Shown in pieces: positions 51,893 to 63,570 of a stretch of DNA of 64,000 nucleotides. Source of the stretch: Ischnura elegans. Lineage: Eukaryota; Arthropoda; Insecta; Odonata; Coenagrionidae. A model generated the notes under the pieces. That model did no database searches and was not told the DNA's origin. It saw only the letters and a program-made list of their open reading frames with translations. The position numbers and the translations under genes are program-made. The DNA lies in the NCBI RefSeq assembly GCF_921293095.1, contig NC_060251.1:55073585-55137584 (forward strand), written 5' to 3'. Every line of letters starts with the position of its first letter. The stretch's first letter is position 1.

Positions 51893-52059
51893 TTAATGCC
51901 CATCAGATCAATCTTCTGAATCTTTTTTAATACCCTTTTTATAGTTTTTTTTATAGTTTATATTTGTTAAAGCAACACATTTTAAGTTTTTTATTCAACA
52001 TAAAGGCAGTTTCGGCTGTTTTTGAATGATTTTAAAATACTTAAAAGCCCTACTTTCTT

Positions 52060-52235
52060 CCTTTTACTACAAGGCCTACTCCATTCTATCTAAAAATCCT
52101 ATTCTCTTTCTTCCTCTTCATCGTTTATCCAATATTCTTCCTTCTAGCCCTGTTTTCAACATCCCCTCCTCGCTAAGTACTCTTTACATCCATACTTCCT
52201 GTATGCTCCGTATCCCATCTAGAAGAAGAATTTCA
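52060..52235 (-). pseudogene. LINE 3'-tail fragment
   Basis: Minus-strand readings LLLDGIRSIQEVWM, EGMLKTGLEGRIL and RGRKRIGFLDRME match the tail of the copy at 61377-61977 (LLDEIRRRQKVWM...GRGMKRIGFLDRLK). Confidence 0.75.
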
Positions 52236-52239
52236 TAGG

Positions 52240-55200
52240 CTCAGTAAAATCCGCGGAGTTACACTAAAAATCATGAGCTCGCTATTTTCCAAAAGCTTAT
52301 GTTAGACCTTGGCTAGATAAGGGTGTTTTTCCCTGTCGCTAAAAACTTCCTATCTCATTCGTGAGACAACGCTGTGGACAACGTCCTTGACAGTCACCCA
52401 GAAGTCATCATGAGAAGCAGTTTTGAGAGAAGACGTGATACTCTCCCATTCATCGCAGCCCGCGCAGCGAAAACTCTCGGAGCTCCCGTCACTAATGGAA
52501 AAAAGCTCCGTCATGCTGCATGGGGCATTCTGCTATCTATTCAACTCATTTTCAGCGTATCTCATCCTGAGATACGCTGTGTTTCGGGAAGATTTTCGGC
52601 GACATAGTATCGCTCGTTTCGGCAGAATCGAGGGTGTTTGTGAACTCAGAGCAAAGGGCACGGCGAACGAGTAAATATGGAAATCAAACGCGTCGCATCG
52701 AAGTACCTCAAAGAAAACATGCACATGAGCGAAATATGCGGTCATAAATGATATAATTTTGGAATTTCTCTTTCCAGATAAAAAGGTTGATTGATTTGTG
52801 GAGAGCGACCTCAGCAGAAAGATAAAAGATGTGAACACAGTAAAATAAGATACGTTGTCATATACTGCAAGTGGCAGCGTTGCAATCTGCATGTGCTGAC
52901 CATTTCCAACATAATTACAACAACCTATAACATTAATTAAAGCATTTAATTTGTATCAGGAAATTTGAACAAATCAGTTACACCCCACACATTCATAGGC
53001 TTAGGAACAGGAATAACCGGTCAATCTCGAATGGATTCAAGATAATTCACCGCTTCTTTTTTCCGTTGGCTCACTACAGTAATATCCGGGAGTCGAAAAT
53101 GTGCGAATTGATTCCTACTCGCTGGTATCTGTGGGTTTAAATTAAGGGTGCCCTTATCGTGATGATGTTTAGATCATACACGATAACCAGATGAACTCAA
53201 TAATAATAATAATAATAAAGTGTATTCACGGGTGAGTTACCCATTTACAGAATGTACAATTAGATAAAGAAAAATTCTGAAAAAGTTTAAATTGTTTGAA
53301 GCCCTCAGTCTTACAAGATACAGTCATATAGAAGACTCTGCAAAAACAAACAACCCCAATGAAACATTAGTTGGTAATATATTATCGAAGATCGTAGCGA
53401 GGGGGGAGTTATAGCTCCTCTTCAAAATTTTCAGGTGATACAGTCTTAAGTGATCTCCTCCAAATGAGCCTCCCATCCCCGAAATTTACCCTCTCCCCTC
53501 TACCCCCTCCCTCGCGAAATTGTTTTCAAGCAACGGCCTTGTTCCGAAATCAATATTTATCGAATTCTTTATATAAACCCTATTGATCAAGTGGGAAACA
53601 TTCTTGCGAAGGATGGCATATTATCCTCGTGGAATTTTTTCCCGTCGAAGTGGAATCCTGCAAGGCAGGTATTTACGCAACATGGAGAACCGTGCTGTTT
53701 CATAACAAGGAAAGACCTTGAGTGCCTCTCACTACGCAAAGGCATGAATCAACCTGTGACGAAGCAGCGTTGGAATTACTATGCGTTTGATGGCAATACA
53801 CTATGGCCTCCGCAGCACCGTGAGCATCGTTTCACACGCCTTGCCGCCGGAAACGACGGACAATAGAGAGAACGGTGTCCACATCGCATGACCTATTGGG
53901 GGGCCCCTTCATGCATAACCAAAGTGGGGGGCCCCTGCGTCACCCAATGAAAAATCTCCCACTTCCACGACTCGACATCTACATTTGACTCTGGCGCGGA
54001 GTTTACAGAACACTTCTGAATGGATTGGAGCCATCCCACCTGTTCCTTTTTTTTGGTTCCATTTGCTCAGCGAGAGGAAGGCGAACTATGTCTGTCCCAC
54101 GCTCGTTCATTCTCCTGTGTGCTCACTGGCGGACGGAGAATGTGGTAGGGATCTGGAGGTAGGTTGCCGAGAGCTGAAAGAGGAAAGGAATATGGGAAAG
54201 GCGATGGAGCGAAAAGACCGCATTGATTCACGTAAGAGAATTATTGAGCAACACACGACAGAGAATTACCCAGAGGATATGTAGGTCATGTCATAAGATA
54301 TACCAATTACGTGAGGAATATAATAGATGGAAAAACTGAAGGAAAAGTCTCCTGACAAAGACACAGATATGAGTACTTGGGATCAAGGTCAGATTCAGGT
54401 CGATGTTTTGGGGGTTCATTACTTTCCGCGGCGACTTGGTAATGCACAATATTTCCCGATTGCGTCTGTATCTTTATTACGTGTCGATTGCGATCGAATT
54501 ACTAGCTCAGTCGATCCATTTGATTTGACATTCAATAATATAACGTAGACCAAACGAATTTCTTACACGCACAGCTTTTAGTTTCACCACAGCTTTTTAC
54601 CAATGGCCATCAAAAAATATAGAATACTCTAAAATATTTCATTGTGGTTATTCCAATATGTGGAATCCTGTGCATATCAACGCTTACTATCACCCCCAGA
54701 TAATTTCAGAAATTTGTTCCCCCAGTAATTTTCCTCGTAAACGTAAATCGATAAAATAAATTCATAAGCCGATGCCTCGTGTAGGTTAATTATGTATTTG
54801 CTTCTTTTATCGACCTTAGGATGAATTTAACACTATATATATATTTAACAGATCAGAAAAATACAGAATTGAAAGACGCGTAAAGAATAAAATTTTCATG
54901 ATATGTAACCTCTTATCAGCCTTGATTACTACGGCGACATTAGCATCGCTTCAGATAATACCTTATCGAATATCTTAGCATACAAACTTACTCAATACAC
55001 ACTCTACAAAACCGTACAAGTCTGCATTAAGCATTTATGATACAAGGCAGAAAGATAAGATAGCGATGCCGTCACATCTGGCTGACAGAACTTCAAAATC
55101 ATTTCCAGACGCAGATATTTGGAAAACAATTTTATTCAAGGCTGAGATTCTTCGTTCTTCGATAAAAGTAACCGGTGTGGTTTGATCTGATTCTACACAT

Positions 55201-55730
55201 TAATCGAAGTTTCAATCTATCTCATCTTTATCAATAACAAATTGAACCTCTAAAATTTGACCGATAGTACTTAAATAAAGAATGAAGATAACGGAGAAAA
55301 TGCACTGTCATGCCGACGTGGGCTCTTACCGCAAACTCAAGCCGTTATCACAAAAGCCGTGATTCCTAATCGCGACGTATGTATTGCTTAGTTGTGATGA
55401 CATAAATAAATTTTATCCCCAGTTCGCTTGCGAAACTCTACTACGAAGCAATAAGGTTGTAAGAGCAGTGAGTCATTGGTGACTCGACTGATTTTTAGAA
55501 TGACGGGAAGTAGTAAAAAGTTAGCTGCGCTCAAAAACGCGTGCAGCGGTTTCAGGTCCTTCGTGACTCATTTAAGGGCTCATTACTCCTCCTCAAAAGG
55601 TCTAATTTGCCTCCTTTCGCGACAAAATCTTATTCAAAACTTACGCTGTCCTCTTCCAATTTTCAGGCTCCATTATTCTCCACCAAAAATTTACCTTTGC
55701 CTGAAATGTGAAAAGTTTACGCCGTGGAAA
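52240..55730. other. No recognisable gene
   Basis: Contains an (AAT)n microsatellite at about 53199-53218, a degraded GCGTAGCGAGGGGGG-type transposon end near 53394, and two GGGGGGCCCC words at 53899-53930. Open frames such as 53591-53866 and 53985-54284 have no recognised domain, RNA gene or splice support. Confidence 0.35.
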
Positions 55731-55733
55731 ATA

Positions 55734-56307
55734 CAGGGTGCGGCAACATTACTTTCTTTTTTTAAAATGGGCGCAATTCAGTCGGTTGATGTCGTAGCGG
55801 AGCGCCAGTGGTCTCGTTCGAGAGGCGTGACTATAAAGTTTTTTTCTGCAAAATTCAATCGCCATCATGCGTCGTTCAGTTGGCTCACACTTCAAGAGCA
55901 TAGGTAGCCGTTTTGAAGGAACACTTCCCTGAGCGCTTCATCTCAACTAGGGGCGATTTGGAGTGGCCGGCCCTTCCTCCCGATTTGGCCCCTTGTGATT
56001 TTTTCAATGGAATTTTTTGATATCTCTTGTATATGTGCTCAGTCCAAGGAACCTGCAAGCTTCGAATACCAACATTCGGGACGAATTTGCAAGCATACCC
56101 CCTGATTGGCTGTTAACAGCCATGACAAACGCCAGAAAATGGTGCACTCATTGTCTGGAGAATGGGGGACGTCACTCACTTGGCTTGGTCTTCAAAATTG
56201 TGCGAAACAGAACATTAGATATGTGCCTAAATTATAAAAAACAAGTAAAAAGTTTTTGATGGGATTTAATGAGTTTTGAAAAAAGGAAATTATGTTGCCC
56301 CACCCTG
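55734..56307 (+). mobile_element. Internally deleted mariner-type transposon with transposase remnants
   Basis: Inverted ends CAGGGTGCGGCAACAT and ATGTTGCCCCACCCTG are flanked by TA (55732-55733, 56308-56309). The left part encodes the N-terminal helix-turn-helix start (VTIKFFSAKFNRHHASF). The right part, after a deletion, encodes the transposase end: RFISTRGDLEWPALPPDLAP with the DLAPCDFF motif, then NIRDEFASIPPDWL and GGRHSLGLVFK in a shifted frame. The catalytic core is missing, so it cannot move on its own. Confidence 0.88.
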
Positions 56308-56309
56308 TA

Positions 56310-57445
56310 CTAACAGTAAGGCAAAATTTTAAATCTTAAGAAAAACTCAAATGCTGACAGTAGTCAAATCTACATACCCTTAAAACATTAGGTGATTTAG
56401 ATATTTTAGAAAGTTTTAAACAAATAATGTCCCAATTCGGTCGAGCGGGTATAATGCGATCTTTTACGAGTCAGAGATAATGGAGAAAGGAAGAGTAAGA
56501 TTGACTCATTATGACAAGGAGAAAATATCTCAAAAATCATCTCCTTTTTCCTCCATCTTTTGATAAATCCCACTCTACTAATAAGCTCTAGGGTGCTGGG
56601 TAGGATAAACATCAAAATATTCTCCCCTGATGTTACCATTGTTATAATTTTTTTTTTATTTTCAGTGTACAGGGTATAGCGTTTGGCTGCTGATTGAAGG
56701 CTTCAAATCCTGAAAAAATATTCGCACATTGCAAGCAGAAATACTCTAAGAACGAGGTGGCCCAGGGAAAGGAACTGAACCTCAATATGTGATAGCGACA
56801 GCTATCTTTTGGTCTGGAATAAATTATGTAACATCGTCGGTCCAAACCAACATCTGGACTGAGTCACAGACTGAGTGCATTACTTATGTATTTGCTTCTT
56901 GTGCCGAGCATTGGAAGACTAGAATGCACCACTACACATTTTGCAGATCAGATAAACCAAGGATTGAAAAAGATATAAAGCAATTGAATAATAAATTTTT
57001 TATGATGTGTGACCTACTAGTTCTTTTGATTACGTCGGCGACAATTGTGTCGCATCAGATAATGCCTTATCAAATACCTTATTAGACAAATGCACACAAT
57101 AAACTACACAAAATTTTCCGAGTCTATTCTTAGCATCTATGATAGTTGCCAGAGAGCAGAAAGGGATAAGACGAAGATACCATATCCCCATCTGGATTCA
57201 CTGGATTCGCGTGCTCAGGACATAGTTTTTATTCCGGGGGAACACTTATTAAGTAGGAACACTTATCGGAAAGACCGTAAGGTATGCAACACAATTCGTA
57301 CCAACGAGCTCTCAGGGATGAGTAAGGAGGGGGCTCCTCTATAAACTTCGCCGCATTCACTTTCTCTCTATAATCTTTCTCATCTTGCACACATTGATTT
57401 GTATGGTGTCATTTTCCAGCCTTAATGAATTAAACTGCTCCTATA
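56310..57445. other. No gene seen
   Basis: Spacer with scattered short frames. No recognisable element ends or domains. Confidence 0.35.
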
Positions 57446-58123
57446 TTACGTGATAAAACCACTGCGAGCCAGCTTTCTCTGAGCATAAACTTTCCGACCT
57501 CGTTATATGTCACCCTTCATAAAATTAACAAATGAAGCGCAAAAAATAGCATCTGCTATGAGTACATTCCACAAATAGAAGAATTCATTTATAGTAGGTA
57601 AAATAATCATAGAATTGGGAAAAAACTCATCATAACTTACGTTTGGAGCATACTTCTTCATGTAAGTGCATCATGAGCGATGATGGAAACAGAAATTTCA
57701 AGGATGTGAGGAAGCGTTCAAAGATAACCGCCACAAAAGCTTTCACATTGGATTATCTCAATAAATAAATGAAAAGTTAGGATAAAAAAATAGCAAGCAT
57801 GTAGATATAATGTAAGAATGGGAGGTATTAGAGAGCGGTGCGCTACCTAGGTTTTGCATGAGGGAAGCTTTGGAAATAGGGGTAGAGGAGGTAAGGCCGG
57901 AGGAAGGATTTTTCGAGGATAGGGAGAATTAAAAGCCATGACAAACGCACAAAGAAATTTCTAGCGGTACGTGATTGATTGCAGGTAGCTAGGAAAAGTT
58001 GACGTAAGCGATAATCGAAGCGCCAGAGGCGAGATAACGGGTGGAGGGCACTGGGGTGGTATAAGACGAGGTCGGAAAGTTTTTGTTCGGAAAAAACTGG
58101 CACGCATTGGTTTTATTACGTAA
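57446..58123. mobile_element. Element with ~65-bp imperfect inverted ends
   Basis: The left end (TTACGTGATAAAACCA, then AAACTTTCCGACCTCGTTAT) is repeated in reverse complement at the right (TAAGACGAGGTCGGAAAGTTT, then TGGTTTTATTACGTAA, ending about 58123). No coding domain and no clear target duplication. Superfamily unassigned. Confidence 0.65.
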
Positions 58124-59047
58124 AAGAGCACGCGTTTAATTTAGTATGGCTGAAATAAGGCACTATTCAAATCAATGTGTTAAATATGTGAAAGATAATA
58201 GAGAGAAAGTGATAAAATGCAGTACGGTTTACTCACTGGTAATAATTGTCAATTCTACCATATATGGGATTCGAGGCAGCTTGGTATTAAGTACGTATGC
58301 TATAAGCACCTAGCACCAGTTATGAAGCAGTTCATCTTTACTTTTCATTAAAATAGGACAGGACCCCTTGAAAGCTGAACAGTAGCATCTGACTTTGGTG
58401 AAATGCCGCAATATAAGATTATCTGGCATTCACTTGTTTAATTTGTTTATACCCATGTCAAAATTAAAAATCATTGTACCTTTCCGGACAAATTTAATTG
58501 ATTGACCGTTCAAAGTTTTCGAGACCCAGTTTCATTATCAAGGTTCCTTACTCAATGCAGTAGGTATCCTTGAAGGCAATATCTACCGAAATGTTGCCAG
58601 ATCAAGTAGGTAATTAAATATGTGTGGAAAGTTAAAACTGATTATTGGTTTTGGCATGGAAATATTGTCTTTATACTGTTAAAAAAGGTAAATCTTAATA
58701 TACAGCTAAGATAACTGGCAATCAGATAAGATAACTTACAGACTTACGACTGAGAGAAATTTAATCGATATGCTACGTGATTCACGGGTGATATTCAATC
58801 AGGCACCGCGAAATTCGCTTTCGGAGGCGTTTTCCGATTGTAACATCATTCAACTGTTTATCAATTCAACGCTTAGGCTCGTTTACTCCAGAAGTTGGGA
58901 GAGGGATTACCAGCTTCCATGGGGCTATAATTTAGTGTGGAATGTTACATAATCAATCCTCAATAAAAAAAACTCCTTACATCACTAGTTATTTTCATCC
59001 GCATACCTATCACATTAGAACAGAAGTCTACCTTTTCGCTGTTTATA
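58124..59047. other. No gene seen
   Basis: A 45-bp stretch (about 58836-58880, ATTGTAACATCATTCAACTG onward) recurs inside the next MITE at about 59278. Nothing else is recognised. Confidence 0.4.
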
Positions 59048-59509
59048 TTAAGCCTGAATCACACGATTATTTTTTCCAGGCCCTCCGATGGTCAGCTACA
59101 GCTATCGCTCCAATGAAGGTGGAAAATGTGACCGTTTCACACGATCATTTTCCGCGATGGCTCCAGGGATAGAAGTCCCATCCCTTTTTCAATCGCTAGG
59201 CACGTCCCTTTTTTCAATGTTGAAAGCATTACTGGCACCTTCCTTCAGCCAATCAGAACTCACGACCACTACCAGCCATTGTAACATAATTCAACTGTTA
59301 TTCAATTCAACGCTTGGCGTTTAATTGAATGGTAGTTGTAAATATGCAATGAGACGGTAATAGCGATAGAGAAAGGGACGGTGGGAATAGCCGTGTGATT
59401 TTGAAAATGATGGGTCGAGGGATTACTATTTATTTCGGTCCCTGAAAGGATATCGTTTGAGCTATTACTCTGAGGGACGGAAAAAAATGATCGTATTATT
59501 CAGGCTTAA
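59048..59509. mobile_element. MITE with TTAAGCCTGAAT ends
   Basis: A 462-bp element with inverted ends TTAAGCCTGAATCACACGAT and ATCGTATTATTCAGGCTTAA. The interior (CCAGGGATAGAAGTCCCATC, CAGCCAATCAGAAC) matches the reverse complement of 62550-62946. It is non-coding. Confidence 0.8.
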
Positions 59510-60545
59510 GACTCAAAAAGAACATATAGTACTCAACCTCACACATTCATAAACCTTGTCACAATATTTCAAGACACTTAGATGTGAATTAAACGTTATT
59601 ATACCTACCTAATCTATAATTTGTAAATAAATGATCGACAGGCAGTCACCCGAGGGAAGAAATTTCGCGGGCACTGAACCCCTCCCCCTAATTACATATC
59701 TGCTTTGAAAGTAATACAGGAAGCGATTTTATTCCTTTTCCAGCCTTCGGTGTAAGGGTTAGAACTTACATTACCGACAATATGACGGTCTTGACGATTG
59801 AAACACGGAAGACGCATTGGCTATGAAGAATGGCGCTAATTCCTTGAGAGTTGTCACATAAGTTTCTTTGACATTAGCTCCGTATCAAACATGGGAGCCT
59901 CTAAAAATAAATGGATTTTTAGGTGCAATTTTATGGCCACGGAATTCCCAAATAGCATAGATACTTCACTAAGTCCGAATGAAGAAATGTATTTCCTCCC
60001 TATTGTATGGAATTTCTTTTTCCGGGCTGAGTCTTGAAAGTTGTTTGGAAACTTTTCAGCCGGTGCAGCGATTATTTTGCAGCCATGAAGATAGTATAAC
60101 AAAATGATACTCATAGTCCTAAAGAAGAAATACATTTTCTTCCTATTTTATGGTAATAGCACTACATACTACATCTACGAGGTACCGTGCAAGCCACCGC
60201 CAGGGAGTGTGGCATGGGGTGATTTCACACCAGGCATGCAGCACTCATCCTAGCCTTAATCAGACGTATGCACTCGCCTTCCGGACACAGGCCAAGCACA
60301 CAGGATAACGACACGCTGTCAGACCAGAAACGAGGAGAGTAGTAAGGACACGAACATGCTACCGTGCAAATAAAACTATTAGTTACCAATAGAAAACGAA
60401 AAGTTGGCGTGGTAATTGATTCGTGTATGAGTTATGACATGCCAAGAAATGCATGCAGATAGATGTATGACAATTACAGTAAGTTATCAACTATATATGC
60501 AGAGCCTAATTTACCCATTTGGAATCAAGCTATCTTAGAGATAAG
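59510..60545. other. No gene seen
   Basis: Contains a repeat (about 59990-60085) with a relative at 61340-62060 interrupted by a LINE tail. The GC-richer patch 60176-60370 (GAGGTACCGTGCAAGCCACC) has no recognised origin. Confidence 0.4.
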
Positions 60546-61127
60546 CAGGGGCGGTCTGGCCTGGTCGGCTGGTCGGCAATCGCCGAGGGCCCCGAAATTA
60601 GGGGGCCCCTACAACGCTCACGTTTATCGTGAAGCGTATATGAAAGGCCTAATTAAAAATACTCATTACTTGGGACAACGTTTTTTTTTTTCAATTAGAA
60701 AATTCTGCGTTTTCATTAGTTGCTTCACTTGCAACATAATCAGAGTAAAAATATTACATAAAAATTAGTCAAATAAAAGCGTCAGAAGATAAAAAAGAAT
60801 CTGATGATTATTTGAAAAGTATATTCGAAAAGTTTATTATAGAGATTTTTTTATTTCAGTGTAGTTTCGAATTCACTAAGAGGGTAATAGAACCATAACA
60901 CATTATTAAATTTTTTGTGCTGTCAAATTCACACTTTTCACAAGTAGTATTATTCTTATGAAATTGATATTTTTTATGAACTTTAATCAAGCTTTTGATA
61001 GTCAGAATCCATTTCCGCGCATTTAATTTTCAAAACTTTTCCGGGAGAGGACCCCCAAATTCAATAGAATGGAGGGCCCTATCATAATCCCCAGCAGAGG
61101 ATTCCCAATCACCCCAAACCGCCCCTA
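60546..61127. mobile_element. hAT-like element with perfect 8-bp target duplication
   Basis: A 582-bp element with ends CAGGGGCGGTCTGGCC and CCAAACCGCCCCTA. It is flanked by identical GAGATAAG copies (60538-60545, 61128-61135). Subterminal GGCAATCGCCGAGGGCCCCG matches the end of the element at 33704-35018. No transposase is seen. Confidence 0.9.
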
Positions 61128-61376
61128 GAGATAAGCTATCTCAGGTACTATGGTCTCTTATTGTACGCAGAAAAAAGACATCTTAAGTCTACAGGTTCTG
61201 CAGTCTATTTCCCTAATCTTACACAGGTGATCGCTTTACCATAAAAGTTAGGCTCTCTCAAAATATCTTGAACGTCAGGCAGAGAGTAAGTTACACAAAA
61301 TACTACATCCACATCGTCTACTCGTTCTAGACTCAGCCTAGAGAAGTAAAAATATTATCTTCCTATTATATCGTAC

Positions 61377-61977
61377 TTGGAGGCAGTAGAGATGTGGGTA
61401 TGGAGAAGGTGAAATGGACAGAGAGGAGAAGAAACGACGAAGTGCTGGACATGGCGTGTGAGGACAAGCAACTTTTAGATGAGATACGGAGGAGACAGAA
61501 GGTTTGGATGGAGCGAGTCTGAAGGCCGTTTTACACTGTACACGGAATTGCGCAATCTGACGTAAGTGCGAAGGGGCAATCAAAATTGCGTCGTATAAAG
61601 CGGTGAATTGCTAGAACACATGCGAGAATGCGTGGATGCGAAACGGCAAAATAGCCCCTATTCTAATTTTGTTCTTGCATTCGCGCAATTCCGAGCCATT
61701 TTAGAAATTAATGCAGCTATAACCTGCGCAATTCCGTGCCCCGTGTAAAACGGCCTTCAGAGGGGAAGGGATGTGGAAAATGGTGTCAGAGGGTAGAATG
61801 TTAGGTAAACGAGGGAGGGGAATGAAGAGAATAGGATTTTTAGATAGATTGAAAGGGAGTACCTACGCCTTACAGCGAATTGAAGAAGGCAGTGGTGGAA
61901 GGAAAGGGAGGCTCCCAGATTACTTCTTTAGTACTCCATGTTTGGAAACCTACCTTAATCGGTAGAATACTATAATA
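61377..61977 (+). pseudogene. 5'-truncated LINE tail with 12-bp target duplication
   Basis: The duplication ATTATATCGTAC flanks it (61365-61376, 61978-61989). It encodes RRNDEVLDMACEDKQLLDEI, RRRQKVWMERV, then after a nested MITE GRMLGKRGRGMKRIGFLDRL and KGSTYALQRIEEGSGG to a stop at 61963-61965. It is the same family as the LINE at 3.58-11.16 kb and preserves the C-terminal tail best. Confidence 0.88.
61519..61760. mobile_element. MITE with near-perfect 38-bp inverted ends
   Basis: A 242-bp element starting CTGAAGGCCGTTTTACAC and ending GTGTAAAACGGCCTTCAG; about 35 of the outer 38 bases pair. The inner ends share CACGGAATTGCGC. The LINE frame rejoins when it is removed. No convincing target duplication is visible. 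Confidence 0.85.
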
Positions 61978-62134
61978 ATTATATCGTACCGAATCTATTC
62001 TCCAGACTGAGTTCAGAATGTTCTGGGAACTTTGCAGCTGGTGCTGCTATTTAGGGGCCATGGCAATGACTCGGTTGCGATAAGGCCAGTGAGAGAACGG
62101 ACGTCTCCCCTCATGAGATACGTTGGAAACCTGA

Positions 62135-62353
62135 AGCTCGCGGGGGAAGTATGTACACCGTTTGGCGTCGACGTTAGACAAATTGAAGCAGGCGTGGCAC
62201 GGGGGAGAAGATAGCGCGGAGTGTGAAGAGGATTGTTTAATTAGGATCAAGGCGTGTATGGCGTCGTCCTCGTCGTCGTCGTGCGGATGCTGCGAGTCAA
62301 TATTTGAGGAAGACGACGCAGATAACACGTCCCGAAGATTGTTCTCGAAGTGA
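62135..62353 (+). other. Candidate coding stretch, Ser/Cys/acidic
   Basis: An open frame without an early ATG reads LASTLDKLKQAWHGGEDSAE, then an ECEEDC patch, a run of six Ser with CGCC, and EEDDAD before a stop at 62351-62353. The region is CG-rich (TCGTCGTCGTCG). It could be a terminal exon of an unknown gene, since AG acceptor candidates precede it. No family is recognised. Confidence 0.2.
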
Positions 62354-62549
62354 TCGTCATTCCCCGTGAAATCTCACACCTTTTTATTTTCTTAAAATTT
62401 GGCTACGTTCCTCGTCTTATTCTCCTTTTTCCCAGTGTAATTGCGTAGTTTTTCGATCTTTCTTAAGGTTCAAAATGGGTTTATATCCAAATCAATGTGG
62501 CGTCCTTGACACATGTCGTTCACTAAAAAAATAATTTCTACGTTTTTTG

Positions 62550-62946
62550 TTGAGCCTAAATGACACGATCATTTTTTCGTCCTCAAGCGATAGGTTTTTA
62601 AGTATTAAAGAAATCGCTCGACCCACAATTTTCTGAATCGCTAGTTCATTCCCAACGTCCCTTATTCCATCGCTTTTTTCCTCATTTTCCGTATTTACAA
62701 CTGCCATTCAATAAAAAGCCAAGCGTGGCGTTACAACCACTGTTAGCAGGCTTGCGTTCTGATTGGCTGAAGGACGGTGCCAGGGATGGTTTCAGCGACG
62801 GAAAAAGGGATGTGTCGCGTGATGGAAAAAGGGATGAGATTCCCATCCCTGGAGCCATCGCGGAAAATGATCGCGTGAAACTGTCACTTTTTCCGCCATC
62901 GCTGGAGTGGTCGCTGTAGCTGTCCCTCGGAAGGGATGGAAAAATG
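62550..62946. mobile_element. Relative of the TTAAGCCTGAAT MITE, decayed
   Basis: Starts TGAGCCTAAATGACACGATC and includes TTCCCATCCCTGGAGCCATCGC and TCTGATTGGCTGAAGG words, inverted relative to 59048-59509. The right end is degraded. Confidence 0.65.
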
Positions 62947-63383
62947 TAAATAGTTAATGATAACCGAATTTATTTTTTAATGTGTGCCCTCACGAACGAC
63001 TTCCATCGAGGTTACGAAGCAAAAGAAAAGTAGAGAGAAGGTGTAAATTTCACTCCTAGATATTTTAAATCAACCAGTTTCTCCAGCTTTATTTGAGACG
63101 ACAATGGAGCTTTTTTTAAGCAGCTTACATTGCTTGGATCCCATTGCTTTACTGAATTTTTCATACTGCATTCATTTGCTAACTACTCAAAAATTAATCT
63201 GGTGAAGAGGCTGTTTAATTTTGTACCATTATTCTTACGATGCAACATAAATTAGGCCAGTTTTTAGCCAAAGCGCAATGTATATTTCATCACTGAAAAC
63301 ATCTATTAAATGCTAATATGTTAAAATTAATAAAATAAATTAAAATAAATTAAATAAAAAATAATTAAAAATACATAAAAATT
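62947..63383. other. No gene seen
   Basis: Spacer ending in an A/T-rich run (TTAAAATAAATTAAATAAA). Confidence 0.4.
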
Positions 63384-63570
63384 GTCGGCCTCGGTGGCGG
63401 CGGGGTAAAGTCCTCGCCTGCCAAACCAAAGGTCGCGGGTTCGAATCCCGCCTGGGTAAGTTACTCTTATCCAGGGCATGGATGTTTGTGATTGTTAAAT
63501 GCTATCAACCCCGATGTAAAGGCCGAACAGGGCTGTTTTCGTTGGTGTATGAAATAAAAAAATAAATAAC
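63384..63570 (+). repeat. tRNA-derived SINE
   Basis: The head has box A-like TCGGTGGCGGCGGGG and box B GGTTCGAATCCCG at tRNA spacing. The body has CCAGGGCATGGATGTTTGTG and GTAAAGGCCGAACAGGG, and the tail ATGAAATAAAAAAATAAATAA. It is a plus-strand insertion that looks full-length. Confidence 0.85.
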
